Assembly: GCA_036850595.1 (NCBI GenBank)
Contig: CM072161.1
Coordinates: forward strand, 10,313,905 to 10,377,904
From: Rhyacichthys aspro
Taxonomy: Eukaryota > Chordata > Actinopteri > Gobiiformes > Rhyacichthyidae
Direction of reading: 5' to 3'
Length of the DNA stretch: 64,000 nucleotides
A model generated the notes under the pieces. It made no database searches and was not told where the DNA came from. It saw only the letters and a list, made by a program, of their open reading frames with translations. The position numbers and the translations under genes were made by a program. Shown here one piece after another: positions 26,665 through 39,400 of the stretch (its first letter is position 1; each line of letters opens with the position of its first letter).

Positions 26665-28807
26665 TTTTCCGATTAAACCTGTACTAGTCAGCACTGAGGA
26701 CCCACCAAGTTCCTGCAGCCAGTAAAGAACGTGGTGGCGTTGCTACTCCGCCCCCTTTCTTCTTCTACTACGTTTCAGGCAGAGGAGATAACTAAAAGAC
26801 CCACACTGCCCCCTAACGGAGCAAAGGTTGTACCAACCCAGTCTCAGCACAAAATGTAAAATAGTCACGTTGGTCCACGCGGTAAAACGTATACATTTCA
26901 CAAAACGGGCCCGAAATTTGTGACTAAATTTTGTGAAATGTATACGTTTTACCGCGTGGACCAACGTGACTATTTTACATTTTGTGCTGAGACTGGGTTG
27001 GGTGTACATACAGTTTCAGATTAGTAAAAAAAAAAAAAAAAAAAGGCAATTTCTGTACATATTGGGATTTATAATTGATAACATGCCTTATTTTTTAATT
27101 ATTCCATTATCTTTTATTTTCTGTACTGTTTTTTAATTGAACTCGTAATTGAGGTGTAAATAACATTTTATTTTGGTTACATTTTTAGACTCAATAATAT
27201 CATTATTATTATGCAGGGGAGGACTGAACCTATTGTAAACAACACAATAAAATGTCATATTGCTCATGTGTTTCATGTGTATGGAAAATATGGCCAAATT
27301 TAGGTTAAATGTTTAAAAAAAATTTTTTACTTTATTATTCTTAAATGCTGATTGACATACAGTGTATTGAGAGAAGGTGACAGAAAAGACATGACTTTTT
27401 TCAACAAAGACTCATGACTCAATTTAAGAACTGATTTTTTTTATTTATATGGCTTCAAATAAATTTATGTCAGTTTGTGTGATTAAACAATTCTCTCTCC
27501 AATCTAAAAATCCAACATGGAGAACCAAAGCTGTAATGTCAAGCTGATGTGCGATACAGCAAGTAAGAGCAAGTCTATCAAAATAGCAAGTAAAAAAAGC
27601 AAAAGAAGTGATGAATATTTCAGTGCTTGGCCGTCTATTTCCTGGTGAGGTTTCTATTATAGTGGTGCTTTAAAACGCACCCTGCAACACAGCGAGCAAA
27701 GGGGAAACGACATGAGTCACACTCATTTTGTCCTATATCTGCACATCAGAGTGACATCATATCTTGGATAAAGGAGGCAGTGCCAAATGTTCACCAATAC
27801 AGATGGAGCTGTCTTCAGTGGCATCAATATATCACATTCCAAAGCTTACATTCAGTGGCATTTCGCTGCAAGATGACAAAATTCACATATTAGGTGCTCT
27901 TCAGAATGTTTTTTCTGGTGACACTTAAACCTCTTCACTGTACATTTTTACTTGCAGGATTCCTAAAACCACCTTTTACATGTGCAATTAAAGAAATCTC
28001 CAAAATTAAAATAATCTCCATCTAATTTTTCATGTTATGTCTTGTATGGGCACTTCTTCATTAAACAAATACATATTTTAACAATGGATACTTATGCTTT
28101 GACATTACACCATTACAAGAAGCAATGCTGCAGTGAAAATATATTAAAAAGATTTATAATTTGAAAAAACATGTTTTTACATAGACAAATAGAAACCAGA
28201 TCCACATCATTCATTAACATACGTACACTGATGCACAGTATAGACCTATGGGATGTTCCAATGAGACAATAAACAGCAAGCTACAGCTGACTTAGCAAGC
28301 AACAGCCAGGCCCGTACACAAATACAAGAATCACTGCAACAGTGAAAAACAACACATGATGTACTATGTCATGTACTGTATGTCAACAACAAGATGTTAC
28401 GTTCTTTTATGGCCCTGTTCCTTTAACAACTTTAACAAGTTGAGGAAAAAAACTTGCAAAAGCATGCAGTTTTGGCAATAAAGAACATCTTTTGGCAAAA
28501 ATAAATGAATCAGCTGGTTGTGCATTAGCTCTTCTCTGGTAAAGTGCAGCCTTGGATCCACCATTCTTCTTAAATGTGACTAAAGTAGTGTGTTCTTGTC
28601 CACATCCGCCACACTGATCACTCCAGAGGCTGCAAGCTTTATAATCTGAGGTCCAGTGTATAGTGCTGTAACCCACAGCACAGGTTTAGAGACTGGATAT
28701 ATTGCATCAACGGTATGTATATATCACACACACACGCCCACGCACAAACCAAGCCCTCGGATTTTTTATCTTTTTACTCGGTGTATTATGTTGTCTCCTC
28801 TTGTCTC
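26665..28807. other. Spacer between npm1 start and kcnip1 stop
   Basis: The left edge is the presumed npm1 promoter, with a GC-box-like CCGCCCCC near 26748 and a CTCF-like ACTGCCCCCTAACGG at 26805-26819. A large perfect inverted repeat follows at 26833-27001. The remainder is the likely 3' UTR of kcnip1, read on the minus strand, with a candidate AATAAA at 27440-27445 (TTTATT on plus). An A-run lies at 27027-27045. No other gene was seen. Confidence 0.5.
26833..27001. repeat. Perfect inverted repeat, 73-bp arms, 23-bp spacer
   Basis: The left arm 26833-26905 and right arm 26929-27001 are exact reverse complements by base-by-base reading, e.g. CACGCGGTAAAACG on the left and CGTTTTACCGCGTG on the right. 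It lies 169 bases upstream of the npm1 start codon. There is no coding content and no clear target-site duplication. It could be a young foldback element, a template-switch inverted duplication or an assembly foldback. Confidence 0.92.
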
Positions 28808-31800
28808 CTACATCACATTTTCAAACAGCTGCATGGATCTCATCATTGTCTCATCCTACAGGAAGAAGAAGAGGAATTATAACATTTAGATTGCCTACAG
28901 TATATGTATATCTAGCTCGAAAAAGACAAATCAATTTATTGACTGAGTAATACTGACCTCTTGGCAGGCTATGATAAATTCATCCAAAGTTACAACTCCA
29001 TCTTTGTTTTTGTCCATTTTCTAAAAAAAAAAAAAAAAGAAGATAATGTCAACTTATGATATAACAAGGACTTAAGTCACTGTCAACCGTGCACCAAAAA
29101 ATCTGACATAAACCTGGAAGAAGGCATCCACGTGCTGCTGTGGGACGTCCCCCTTTAGTGCTGGGTATGTGTACTTCCCCATCATGTCATAAATGGCTCT
29201 GACAATCTCAGTCATTTCCTAAAACAAGAGAAGACAGAAGTTGATGACACTTCACCATGACTTTGAGAGACTGGGAAGCAATAAGTTCAAGATACTTTGT
29301 TCATAAGACATGAGGTAAATAAGAAAATAACTGGATTTATTTGTTTTGACTTCAGAAGCACTGCTGACATAAAAAAAAACATGTGTCAAGCTTCAAAACC
29401 ATGTCCCGAGCCTGCCGAGAAATCTCATACCTCTCTATTTATGTACCCGTCTCGATTGATGTCATACAGGTGAAAAGTCCACTCTAGCTTCTCCTGGAGT
29501 GTTCCTCTCAGAAGTATGGACAAACCCATTACAAAGTCCTGTAAAAGTAAAACTCAAACATTAAAAAACATCCCGAAGTAGTAGATCCCAAAGTACAGTA
29601 AGAAAAACTGTCTTACCTTAAACTTAATGGAGCCGTTGTTAGTCGTGTCAAATGCGTTGAACAAATAATGAGCGTACATGCTTGCATCTGCAAAAATAAA
29701 GTATTAAATTGGGAGGAATTCAAATTTTTACCCAAAAAGAGATTCAATAATGACTGCACTTTACCTCCGTGAGGAAAGAACTGTGCATAAATGTGTTTGA
29801 ATGTTTCCTCATTGACAACCCCGCTGGGACATTCCTGCCGAACAAAAACATTTCACATTTTGGTATTTTGTGCACAATGCTATCTTCAGTGATAAAAAGT
29901 GCTTACATTTTTGAAACCTCGGTAAAGAATTTGCAGCTCCTGTTTGGTGAAGTTTGTCTGTGCTTCTAATTGGTCCAGGCCTTCGGGTCTGTGGCACACC
30001 ATCGTCATCTCAAGTTCGTCATCTGTTTTATCTGAACGAGTGAAGAGAAGAAGGACAATTTCAGCACAGTCCTGCTTAACAATTACACGTGTTAATAAAA
30101 AAAATGAAACCACTACACAGATCAAAGCCAGCTGAAAATAATGGAAAAGGGGGATACTGGTGGGAAATGGGGCTCGAAAAGAGAACTGTTTGACAAATGT
30201 TATCTGGCCCCAGGAGTTGAAGGCTTTTATTAATGGTAACATGGGTCTATGGAGATCGATGGTAGTTAATGGTGTGTTGAGTTGGGTGTGCTGCAGGCTA
30301 ATGTTTATCACTGCGACTGTCTGCAGAGGGCTACAGGCGAAATGCTAACACACAGAGAGTCCTAGCAGCGGACACAGTGCACACACCAATAGTTCAGCAA
30401 ACAATCTGAGCAAACGTTCAGAGGAAAACAAGATTAGGAAAAGCTCCGTGGCGTTATTTATTGTGTGGAGTGGCGCATTGTGAAGTGTGGATAGGAAAGC
30501 GGGTCGTGAACACAATATATATTATAATAGAAGGAAATTGGATTGTCTATAGACGCAGCAGACGGGTCAAAACCAGTATTTCACATACACATTTTCCGAA
30601 TATAAGTCCCATTAATGTGGCTTACATGTCAACATTAAAGGGAATGGAAAAAATGAAACCATGCGATTGTATTTATATGTTAATGTATCTATTAAAATTC
30701 ATCAAGCAATTTAAAGAGCAGACACCAATAACTGCCAACACACACAAAATCCACCTGATTTACTGAATCTAATTAATCAGAAGTCACATCCTCATCTCAG
30801 AATCTGTTATGCATCACACCCCTGAGCCAATCACTGTCTGAATTATCTTTGTATCATTCCCAGAAGCACAAACATTGTGTGATGGTAATCAGCTCTGAGT
30901 GTTGGCCGCTAATTAACCACATTTATTTCTGTCTTTCATAACACTTAGGCTTGGATCATGTTAATTCAAATCTTGTCTGTAATCAACATGTCTCAAAAGT
31001 GCAAATATTTGATATATGATTTTGTCACAACTTAAAACAGTCTGATATATTTTTTAGCTAAATGCTGGGGCAATTTTGTATCACAGTCTCCCCTCCATCT
31101 TCCTCCGAGCTACACCTTCGCCTCTCACAATCTGTTGTCATGGAGATAGACAGCCGTGATAAATGTGCGCCATGTGGGCAGGAGTGGGTGAATCCAAAAA
31201 GGTGTCCAACACATGCGCCCGGATTCGAAATCAAAACGTACACTAGCAAAACACCACAGAAATGGAGTAATTCTCGGGTAATTCCAAATGCACAATACAA
31301 TTAATATGGTGTAATTCAACGGCGACGTCTTTGTCGTATCAGAAATGTGAGAACGGGAAAGAGGTGAGGTGTTGATTGGGAGAAGAGGGAGTGAGAAATG
31401 TGATGTGAGAGAAAAGGTGACAAGGGGGCGAACATGAGAGCATATGTACGTAGGACAAACATGAGAGTATTGATCTTCCAGCAGAGAATTGATTTGTAGG
31501 ATGTGTCAGAGCCTAAGAGCAGTGTGGCTAATTGCCCAGGAGAGCTAAAGACTTTACTCATTGATTGTAAAATTTTTACTCCATGGAGGAAAAGTATCTC
31601 TTGAACTTAACATTAACTTTATTGTTTCCCTTGCATCTGACAATAATTAGTGCAAAAAGCATGTGCAACAGCTGCTTTTACTAGATTCACTGAACATCTT
31701 TCTTCAACAAACTAATTTAGCAACACTTGTATATTATTTCTCACAGACTAATAAAGCAGCGTGGACCTAGATAAAAAGTGTGGAGTGGTAAAATGTTGCT

Positions 31801-33090
31801 GTCCAGCTATTATTCTGCGTAAAAGAAAGGTTTGTACAAAAGTCCGTCTTGTCAAGATTTTTCCTTCAGTGCATTTCAAACCCAGTTGTAACTTTACTTC
31901 AGAGGAGCGTTTACTCACCGATACAGATATCGACAAAAGCCAGGTTCTCCCCTTCCTGTAAACTAATTATCTGCAAATAATTTTTTGATTAATGCGTCTG
32001 CTAACACTCTAAGCACTGAAGCGGCGCACTTGTTGAACAACAGGGTCTATGTGCCTTTGTCTTCAAACCATGCCCAACTGCTTTGTAAAAATAGCCCTCG
32101 GATGTAAACGTTGCCCTGCTATAAAAGCATCAGGAGTGAACAGTTACATGTTGGAGGTAATTACATGTCAGATGATTGCAGTTTTGCCCTAATGCACTCA
32201 CGTCCAATGGTAAAAGTGACAGGTTGCTTAAGTGCAACAAGTAAGTGTTGGGTTTGCGTTTACGCTTGGCATCACTAAAGCCTTATCTTTCTGTTCTTAT
32301 CTCAAATCCGTCTCTGGCTCCATTCGAAACACTGATGAATCTAAAAACACAATGTGGCCCTCCTTGTGTTTTGACTCTCGCATGTACAAATTCAATGCCC
32401 CTCATGGAGCCATCGCTGTCTCAATTCGCTCTTAATGGTTTACTCATCCCCTTCCTGACTATTGTTCACCATCTCCCCTTTTATCATGCCCCCTTCAACC
32501 CAGTCTCCATGACAACAGGATTCTCAAGCATAAGGCCAGGGAGAGAGGTATGATATGTGAGCTGCGTGTTAATTCACACAGCCCTCAGTCGATCCCCCCA
32601 ACCTCCGATCCTTCTCTCACTCACAGCTGCTACACACACACACACACACACACACACATAATGACAGAGTCCGGGCCAGTGATTTTGCTCCCTAGTCTCG
32701 GTCAAGGACAACCTACTTTATAGCACGTTGTAATCTCTCCATCATGTTTTGTCCCACATTTCCGCGTCTGGGACGTTTATATCCTCTTAATCCCCTGAAA
32801 GAAACCCAATCTGTTTTGGGATTTTTTTGTCCTTTAAAACACATTTGACACTGTTCTTGCACACACTTTGGAGTTACACGCTGAATTATTGCATTAGTCG
32901 GACAGTCTTTCTGGTTAAATAATTCACACCAAGATAAAAAAAGCAAACATAATGATATACAACTCTGAGAATCTAATAGAATTCATTGATTTTGCTACTT
33001 ATTCATTGTTTGCAGTATCTTTCTGGACGTACCTCTGGACGGTCTCCTCTGCTTGGTTTGCATGGTCAAAGTGCCCACCACTGCACCCAT
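28808..33090 (-). CDS. kcnip1: Kv channel interacting protein 1 (KChIP1)
   Basis: Eight exons on the minus strand, in transcript order: 33090-33033, 30031-29907, 29834-29765, 29687-29617, 29538-29431, 29218-29114, 29020-28958, 28855-28808. They total 648 nt, giving 215 residues (human isoform about 216). KChIPs are EF-hand calcium sensors that bind the Kv4 N-terminus, raising surface expression and reshaping A-type current. The N-terminus MGAVVGTLTMQTKQRRPS matches the short KChIP1 form. A core ELEMTMVCHRPEGLDQLEAQ follows, then EF2 loop D98-D109, EF3 loop D134-E145 and EF4 loop D182-E193; EF1 (ECPSG region) is degenerate as in the family. The C-terminus QLFENVM favours KCNIP1 over KCNIP2, 3 and 4, which end in VI. 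Other first exons could lie further upstream, as in mammals, but none was recognised. Confidence 0.95.
30032..33032 (-). other. kcnip1: kcnip1 intron 1 (3 kb)
   Basis: Joins the isoform-specific first exon to the shared core. It contains a (CA)n run at 32632-32658. The stretch 30780-30920 has homeodomain-like GCTAATTAACC and looks enhancer-like, but that is only an impression. No coding exon was recognised. Confidence 0.6.
32632..32658. repeat. (AC)n microsatellite
   Basis: An uninterrupted AC dinucleotide run of about 27 bases in kcnip1 intron 1. Confidence 0.9.
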
Positions 33091-33400
33091 GTTGTCACCG
33101 TGGAAACCAGGCTGGCCAAACAACAACCCAGTGTAGAGTGGTAGTCCTTGTTTATCACAGCTGAGTATCGTAACGGCTCCTCTCCCTGTCCTTCTGCCAC
33201 AAATCTCTTTCTCTACTCTTGAATTTCTCCAAACACACAGTGGCGCGCTCGCCGCACATACAGTAGGCTGCTCCTGGCTTTCTGCGCCACTCCCTCCGCT
33301 GTACGCCTCACTCTACTCATCTGTCAGCCTCTTTCTCGCTCCCCTGCCTCCTCAACACATTTCACGTTGTTGTTGGCAGGGCTAAATAATGTCCAACACA
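33091..33400 (-). promoter_or_regulatory. Presumed 5' UTR and promoter of kcnip1 short isoform
   Basis: Immediately upstream of the start codon the sequence becomes GC-richer, with several CpGs at 33240-33265 (GTGGCGCGCTCGCCGC), in an otherwise AT-rich region. Position and composition are the only evidence. Confidence 0.35.
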
Positions 33401-36400
33401 CAAGGACGGAAGGTGAAGGACACACACACGCACGATCACACACCATTCAACATGTGAGCAAATGGGGACGGGCCAATAACAATTTAGCAGTAACAAATCA
33501 GTGGTGGGCTCCCCCGAGGTGTAGTTAGTGCTATAATGAGCAGGTGGGGAAATAACAGGCGTATGAAGGCATGTCCACTTGTTGTGCATCCGAGATACTA
33601 AAGCAGGGCTAAAGGTTCAATATAACACAAATATAACAGCCAAAAAATACAAATACACCCACAATGGAAATGAGTGATCAATTCAACTTATTGTGGATGA
33701 CTCATATTGCTATTTGGAACACAGTAAGGTTTTGATACTTTGCAAATGTGCAATAATAGCATCAGAAGAAAAGCCTGTAGTAAAAAGAGTCTAACAGAAA
33801 CAGGGACTAAAACATGAAAACAACCAGCTCACATTTTAGTATTGTGGAGTCTGGGCCAATGTAATTAAGTCTTATCTATGGCTCTTGATAAATATAGAGG
33901 TCACTCTTACTCCGATGCAAAAAGGCTATTATGTGTTTAATAGCGTATTCGATTGAAGCAAATGAGACAGGCTGCATTAAGGGAAGAAAACCGCGGGTAA
34001 TCTTTCTTCTTATTGATTTCCATTAGAAGTATAGATGCTTGTTTGAGACAGAAGTTAAGTGGTGAAATAAATACTGCTGTATTTAATCCAAGACGAAACA
34101 TTTCAAATTATAAAATGGTTTCCTTGGTGCATGAGGCACATGCAAAGTGAAGCTGCTGGCTCCACACCAGAAATGTAAATGCTCACCCCCTCCTCTCTGC
34201 TTCTATGTGATGGCCACAGAAAAACCTCTCATGGCTTTAAAAATTAATGCACTGACATTTCTCACTGTAGATCCTAGTTTTCTTAAAAGTCACGCCTCAT
34301 TTGAGTGGAAAGTGCCAAAGTCAGTCACACGTATAGAGTGAGGTTGAATGAAATAGTTTTAATACTACAGCCAATCACTCTGTAGAGCATTGGGACTTTA
34401 AGGGCTCTAACTCTGTCATTCATAAATACAATATTTATTGCGTGGGAGTTATGTAAGGCCTGGGAACTTGCCTCATCACTGCTGCTGACTCCGTGTGCCA
34501 CTTTCTTTCATTCACATTGTGGGGGCGGATGGTCATGCGCAGCCGTGTAATAGGAAGAGCTGAGTCGACATTAACTTCACAGATGTATTTAGCATAAAGT
34601 CATACATAATTCTGACATGAATCTCCCTCACGGCAGGTGTCCTACCCTCACTTTCATCTGTGACTTTCTCTTACACCACAGTGCACCATGAAGTCACGCA
34701 CTTATCTCCAGGTCTCTAACATTACTGTCATATATACTCCTTATAGCCTTCATACAGCACAAGCGCAGTGTATCTAATTGTTGTTAAATAAAATAAAACC
34801 CACAAATAAACTCTTGAACCAATGTTGTTTTGTATAATTTCTGAATGCTTGTGAAAAGTATTAGCAGATAAAAATAACTGTCATGCAAGGGCAACAAAGC
34901 ATCAGCATATTTCAGTGGTGCTTGTGTTTTTGTACGTGGTTTACAGGGAAACAATAGAAGGATACTGTAGAGCGGTCTTTATGTGAGAAAAAGCTTAAAA
35001 TAAATTCTTCATACAATAGCCTCAAGCTTTTTACACATTGCGTCTGTATTAGAGAGCTAATCGTGAATAATTTATTTACTTTGTCTTGCAGGCTGGTTGT
35101 TTTTCCATCTCAAATCTTTGAGTTTTCCACTTTCATTAAGTTACCCAAACACTACAATGATTTGTTTAAAAAAATATAAAAAGACGTCTCAGCCTGTTTG
35201 AACCACAAGATGAATTTGTGAACTACGGCAATGCACAGACCCAGCTGCATTCAGACCCAGGTTCCTTTGCTACAGGGCCCAATAGAACATCTCTAAAAGT
35301 GCATTATTTAGTATGGGGTTGGTCAGTATAATGTACCTTTAAGTTTTTCAATTGGCAAAAGGGGTATCAAGTGCCCCAAATAAGCATAAATTAATAAAAA
35401 TGTGGAATCAAAAGAATGTAACGGAATAACGTTCAAAATAAAGCCTAAACATGTTATTTTCTAACATAGAAGATATTACCATTAATTCATAACTCAGCTT
35501 TTAGATATAATTGATATCTTCTGTTCTAGCTTCATTAATCTAATCTTATACGTTTGTCTACATTGCATTAAAACTTGTGACATGAAATACTGAGAGTCTA
35601 AAATGTAGAAATCTGGTGGAATATTAAGTTTGGGAATAAACCAGAAGCAATCTTTTTCTCTTTTCTTCTATTGTTATAATTAATGCAACAACTTCAGCCT
35701 CTCACTCCGTTAAACACTTGCTTTTTGATTTAGTTAGTGGTAATACATCTTCAATTTAAAAGTTTAAAAGTCATATATCTGTCACACAGCGCAGTGGAAA
35801 AGCAAGCCTCTTTAGGGTTTAAGCATACTAAACTATACTGTATGGCCTTCAGTATTGTATCATTTTGAAAAACCTATAATCCATTTAATGTACTGCATTT
35901 TGGAGGCCCCAACCTTGACATAAATATTTTATTGGATGTTGTTCACTGGTTTAACACTGCCTATAACAAACAAGAGTTGAGTGTTTTTGTAATGCCCCTA
36001 ACAGACCAACAGGTGGCAGCAAACTACAAACATTCTTAACACCAGCAGCACATTTCCTATTTCACTACAGCACATTTTGCTTGAACATGAGTGTACATGT
36101 TGTCAGAAGGGACCACACTAGCGTATAACTGATTAAAACAAAAAAAAAAAAAAAAAAAAAAAACAGTCAGGGATGCTATGTTACAAATGTAAACAAATGA
36201 GACTGAAGCTAGACTTAATGTTGAGAATGAATCACAGAGTAAGGAGCAAGGGATAAAAATAAAACTAGATGAAGGCGGTTACATAAATGCATGTAGTGAG
36301 GTGATTTAAAAAATTAAAACCAGAGACACACACTGTCAGCTCCTATCCAGCGCGTCCACAGCCACAGCAGAGGAGAACGGGAGTAGAAGGTTTTTTCGTG

Positions 36401-39400
36401 AGGGGAAAGACAGGTCATAAATACAATATTATTTCGAAACATTGCAGAGGTACAGTCACAGCAGAGAGAGCTATTGATCTTCATCTGTGTCTGCAAGTTG
36501 GGTACTGCAAGGTTGCTTAGTTAGAGGACGCAGGTGAGGTGGAATAAAGCGAGACAGGTGTAGCATGAAGGACAATGGGCTGCACCTGCACGGCCTCTAA
36601 GTCTACGCATCATACTGTACAAGGAGGCTGTGGTATAAAACTAATTCACAAGCGCTTTATTCATGTTTAGAAACGTTTCTTTATGATGCAATTAACCACT
36701 CTCTGTAAACTATTCAATATTTAAGTCTGCTCATTCTGTTTATCCATAACATCTGGATGCAGCGACTGATATCTGTCATTTTAATTAACAAAAAAAAAAA
36801 GATAGAATTAGAATCTAAATAATAAAAACTTTTGACAATGAATGATGTCCAGTTTTTAAGTGATCTTGTGATGTCTTAATAGTCCATTGTAGAAGCAGTT
36901 ATTTAGCAGCAGTCATAGCCCATAATAACTATAAAACATCTTTTTCTTTTCTGATGTTAGTTGTTTGTCATGCTTTTTAATGTGCTCCATATTCTGGATG
37001 AGCAGCATAGGCTAAAAGTGTGATGAGACCGTTTTATAAAGGTACAGTATTCAGTTAACATCTCAAGTGGTATCACTGCTGAGGCGTAACCAATCCCATT
37101 CCACATGCCGTGATCTCTGTGCTGCGTTTAAAGGTCTTCAGATGAATACATGCGGCTGCATTTGTAAGTAGAGCCTTTTAAAGTTGACTGAGCAGAAGCT
37201 TTACGGTTCAAATCCTTAAACAGCATATACTGTCTTTGTAAGTACTATATGTACAGGCAAGTGTGCAGAACAAATCAAATTACTGCAAGAATGTGAGGTA
37301 AGGGACCTACATTTTTCAGTCTACTAAAGAGGCTTCCGTGTGACGCTGGCTTTGCAGCTTTTCATATCGTCTTCCATGCATAACATAGTGATGAATGCTA
37401 TAGAGCTGCACATAAAGCTGGACTTACAGTAACATGATATCAAATGTTGTTTTTTTTTATGACAGTTGTAAGCAAACAAGGAAACAAGACCTTCTTTAAG
37501 TTCTTTGAAATGAGTCTCAACCGGTTAAGTCGGCATTAATTGCAGATAGAACAAAAAACAACATTGAACACCATTGCTAACACAGCTTGTGATCTGATGT
37601 GTGACAGAAAACAGCCCAAAATATATTTCTCAACCATCTCCAGTTCTGTCATGTTACTGCCTTACTGATTTGGAAAATATAAAATGCAATGTGGGACAAT
37701 CCTAGACCCTCCTCAAATTGGACCTGCTCTGCTTATTTGATTAGAAAAGGCAAAAGGCCCTATCTCATCCAAGATGCGGGTGTAATCACTACCTTACATT
37801 TGGCTTGTGCTTTGTTAGTCCACACCAACTGTTTATAGACCAACTGAAAAAAAACACATTATCAAGCAGACTGTTTTTTTCTAATAGGACTGAATGTGTC
37901 TGGTGTGAAAGCTTGATGCTGACTGGTCAATAGAAAAGACTGGACTTTGGTCAGCCTTGCCCCTTTTGCCCCACTTCTGGTATGTCCTGATCACTGCACT
38001 TTCGGAGGAGATGCTCGGACTCAGTCGCATCATGTTGCCTTTGCAAAATGTTTTTCGCTATTTCTATTACTACTTTGTTCTGCCTTACAATGCCCAACCA
38101 ACAACAGCTGCCATGGTAACAGCATGACGGTCGAACACTTGCCAAATTTGATTTCCCTGCACAAACTCACCTCCATATTTCAGACACATTATTATCATTT
38201 AGTGTTACTGGAGGTCCTTAATTAAGTCAGTGACATTAACAAATGAAGACACGTTCCCTGCGTTGCCCAAAGGGTTGTTAGGTTAACCTATTTCAACTGA
38301 AGGTCAGCTTTAAGCACTAAAGGCTCTCAGGCAAAAGCACACTTCATTTGCTTGTGTCTAGGGTCATAACTCTAGAAAGGCACAGGCCAGGATTACTAAC
38401 TTTTAGAATTACAAAAGGATCTTCATTTACTTTTTTTTTTCACGTACATCAGAAAGCTTAATGTACATCTTTTTTTAGTTCACTATGTTAAGTTTTTTAG
38501 GAAGAATGATATGTGATCGTTATTTATCTGTATCTGTAATTAATCTGTAGAAAATATATGGTTATGTTAATAGATAATGTGTATATTCTATACTTCATGA
38601 AGAGATTCAGCCATATTTATTTCAAATTTACGACTTACTGTGCTTTCTACAGCCTTCTACAGTTTACTACATGAAGAATTGTACATTACAGTAGAATTAC
38701 ATCGTGTGACATCCTCATCTAACCACAATCCTTTTTGTCTGACAGATTTGACTTTGATCTAGCGGCAGTTGACGTTTCAATTTATCCAGTTAAATTAATT
38801 ATTGGGTAACTGGGTCAATGATCTTTCAAGCCCGTGAATGTATGACTGGGATTTTATCTTTGTCTGTTCACACCACATATTGGATTTCTAAGTTGTGAGT
38901 TCCATCTCCTTTACACTCACTGAGAGACTTTTGTTTTGCTCAAGGACATTGCGACAGAACACAGCTTTTGATGAAGTAACTGCACTTTAGCTGTCTGGGG
39001 AACTGAACTGCCTTTGACCACAAGGCTGCACCAAGGGCAATAGTTGGACCGTTTTGTCCTGATGGCAATAGTTACGAGTCCTACTACAAAGCCTGTAAGA
39101 ACATTTGTCAGACTCCTAATTTCCACAGGTTCTGTTGAGACAATGAAGACTAAAACAGTTAAAACCGAGTACCTTTTGTGAGGGTTCCAAAGACCAGTCT
39201 CTGAAGTGATTGGATTAATTTGACTATGCCTTGTTTGCAGCGACTGGTGCAGCCAGCCATTCTGAGGTAGAGCCAGGGGTCCAACAGGGGGGTCCAACAC
39301 AGGCTCCAGAAGAGATCCTTTATCCACCAGTGTGTTAGTAGAAGGCTCAGTCAATCCACAATCAAAGGGTGCAGCTTAGTGGATGTTGCTAATGAAGGAA

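Noticed and set aside
26743..27009. Open frames on both strands across the palindrome
   Set aside because: They mirror each other because of the inverted repeat; no coding signal.
38917..39354. 145-residue minus-strand open frame
   Set aside because: No recognisable domain, no splice-consistent neighbours, and composition like the surrounding non-coding DNA.
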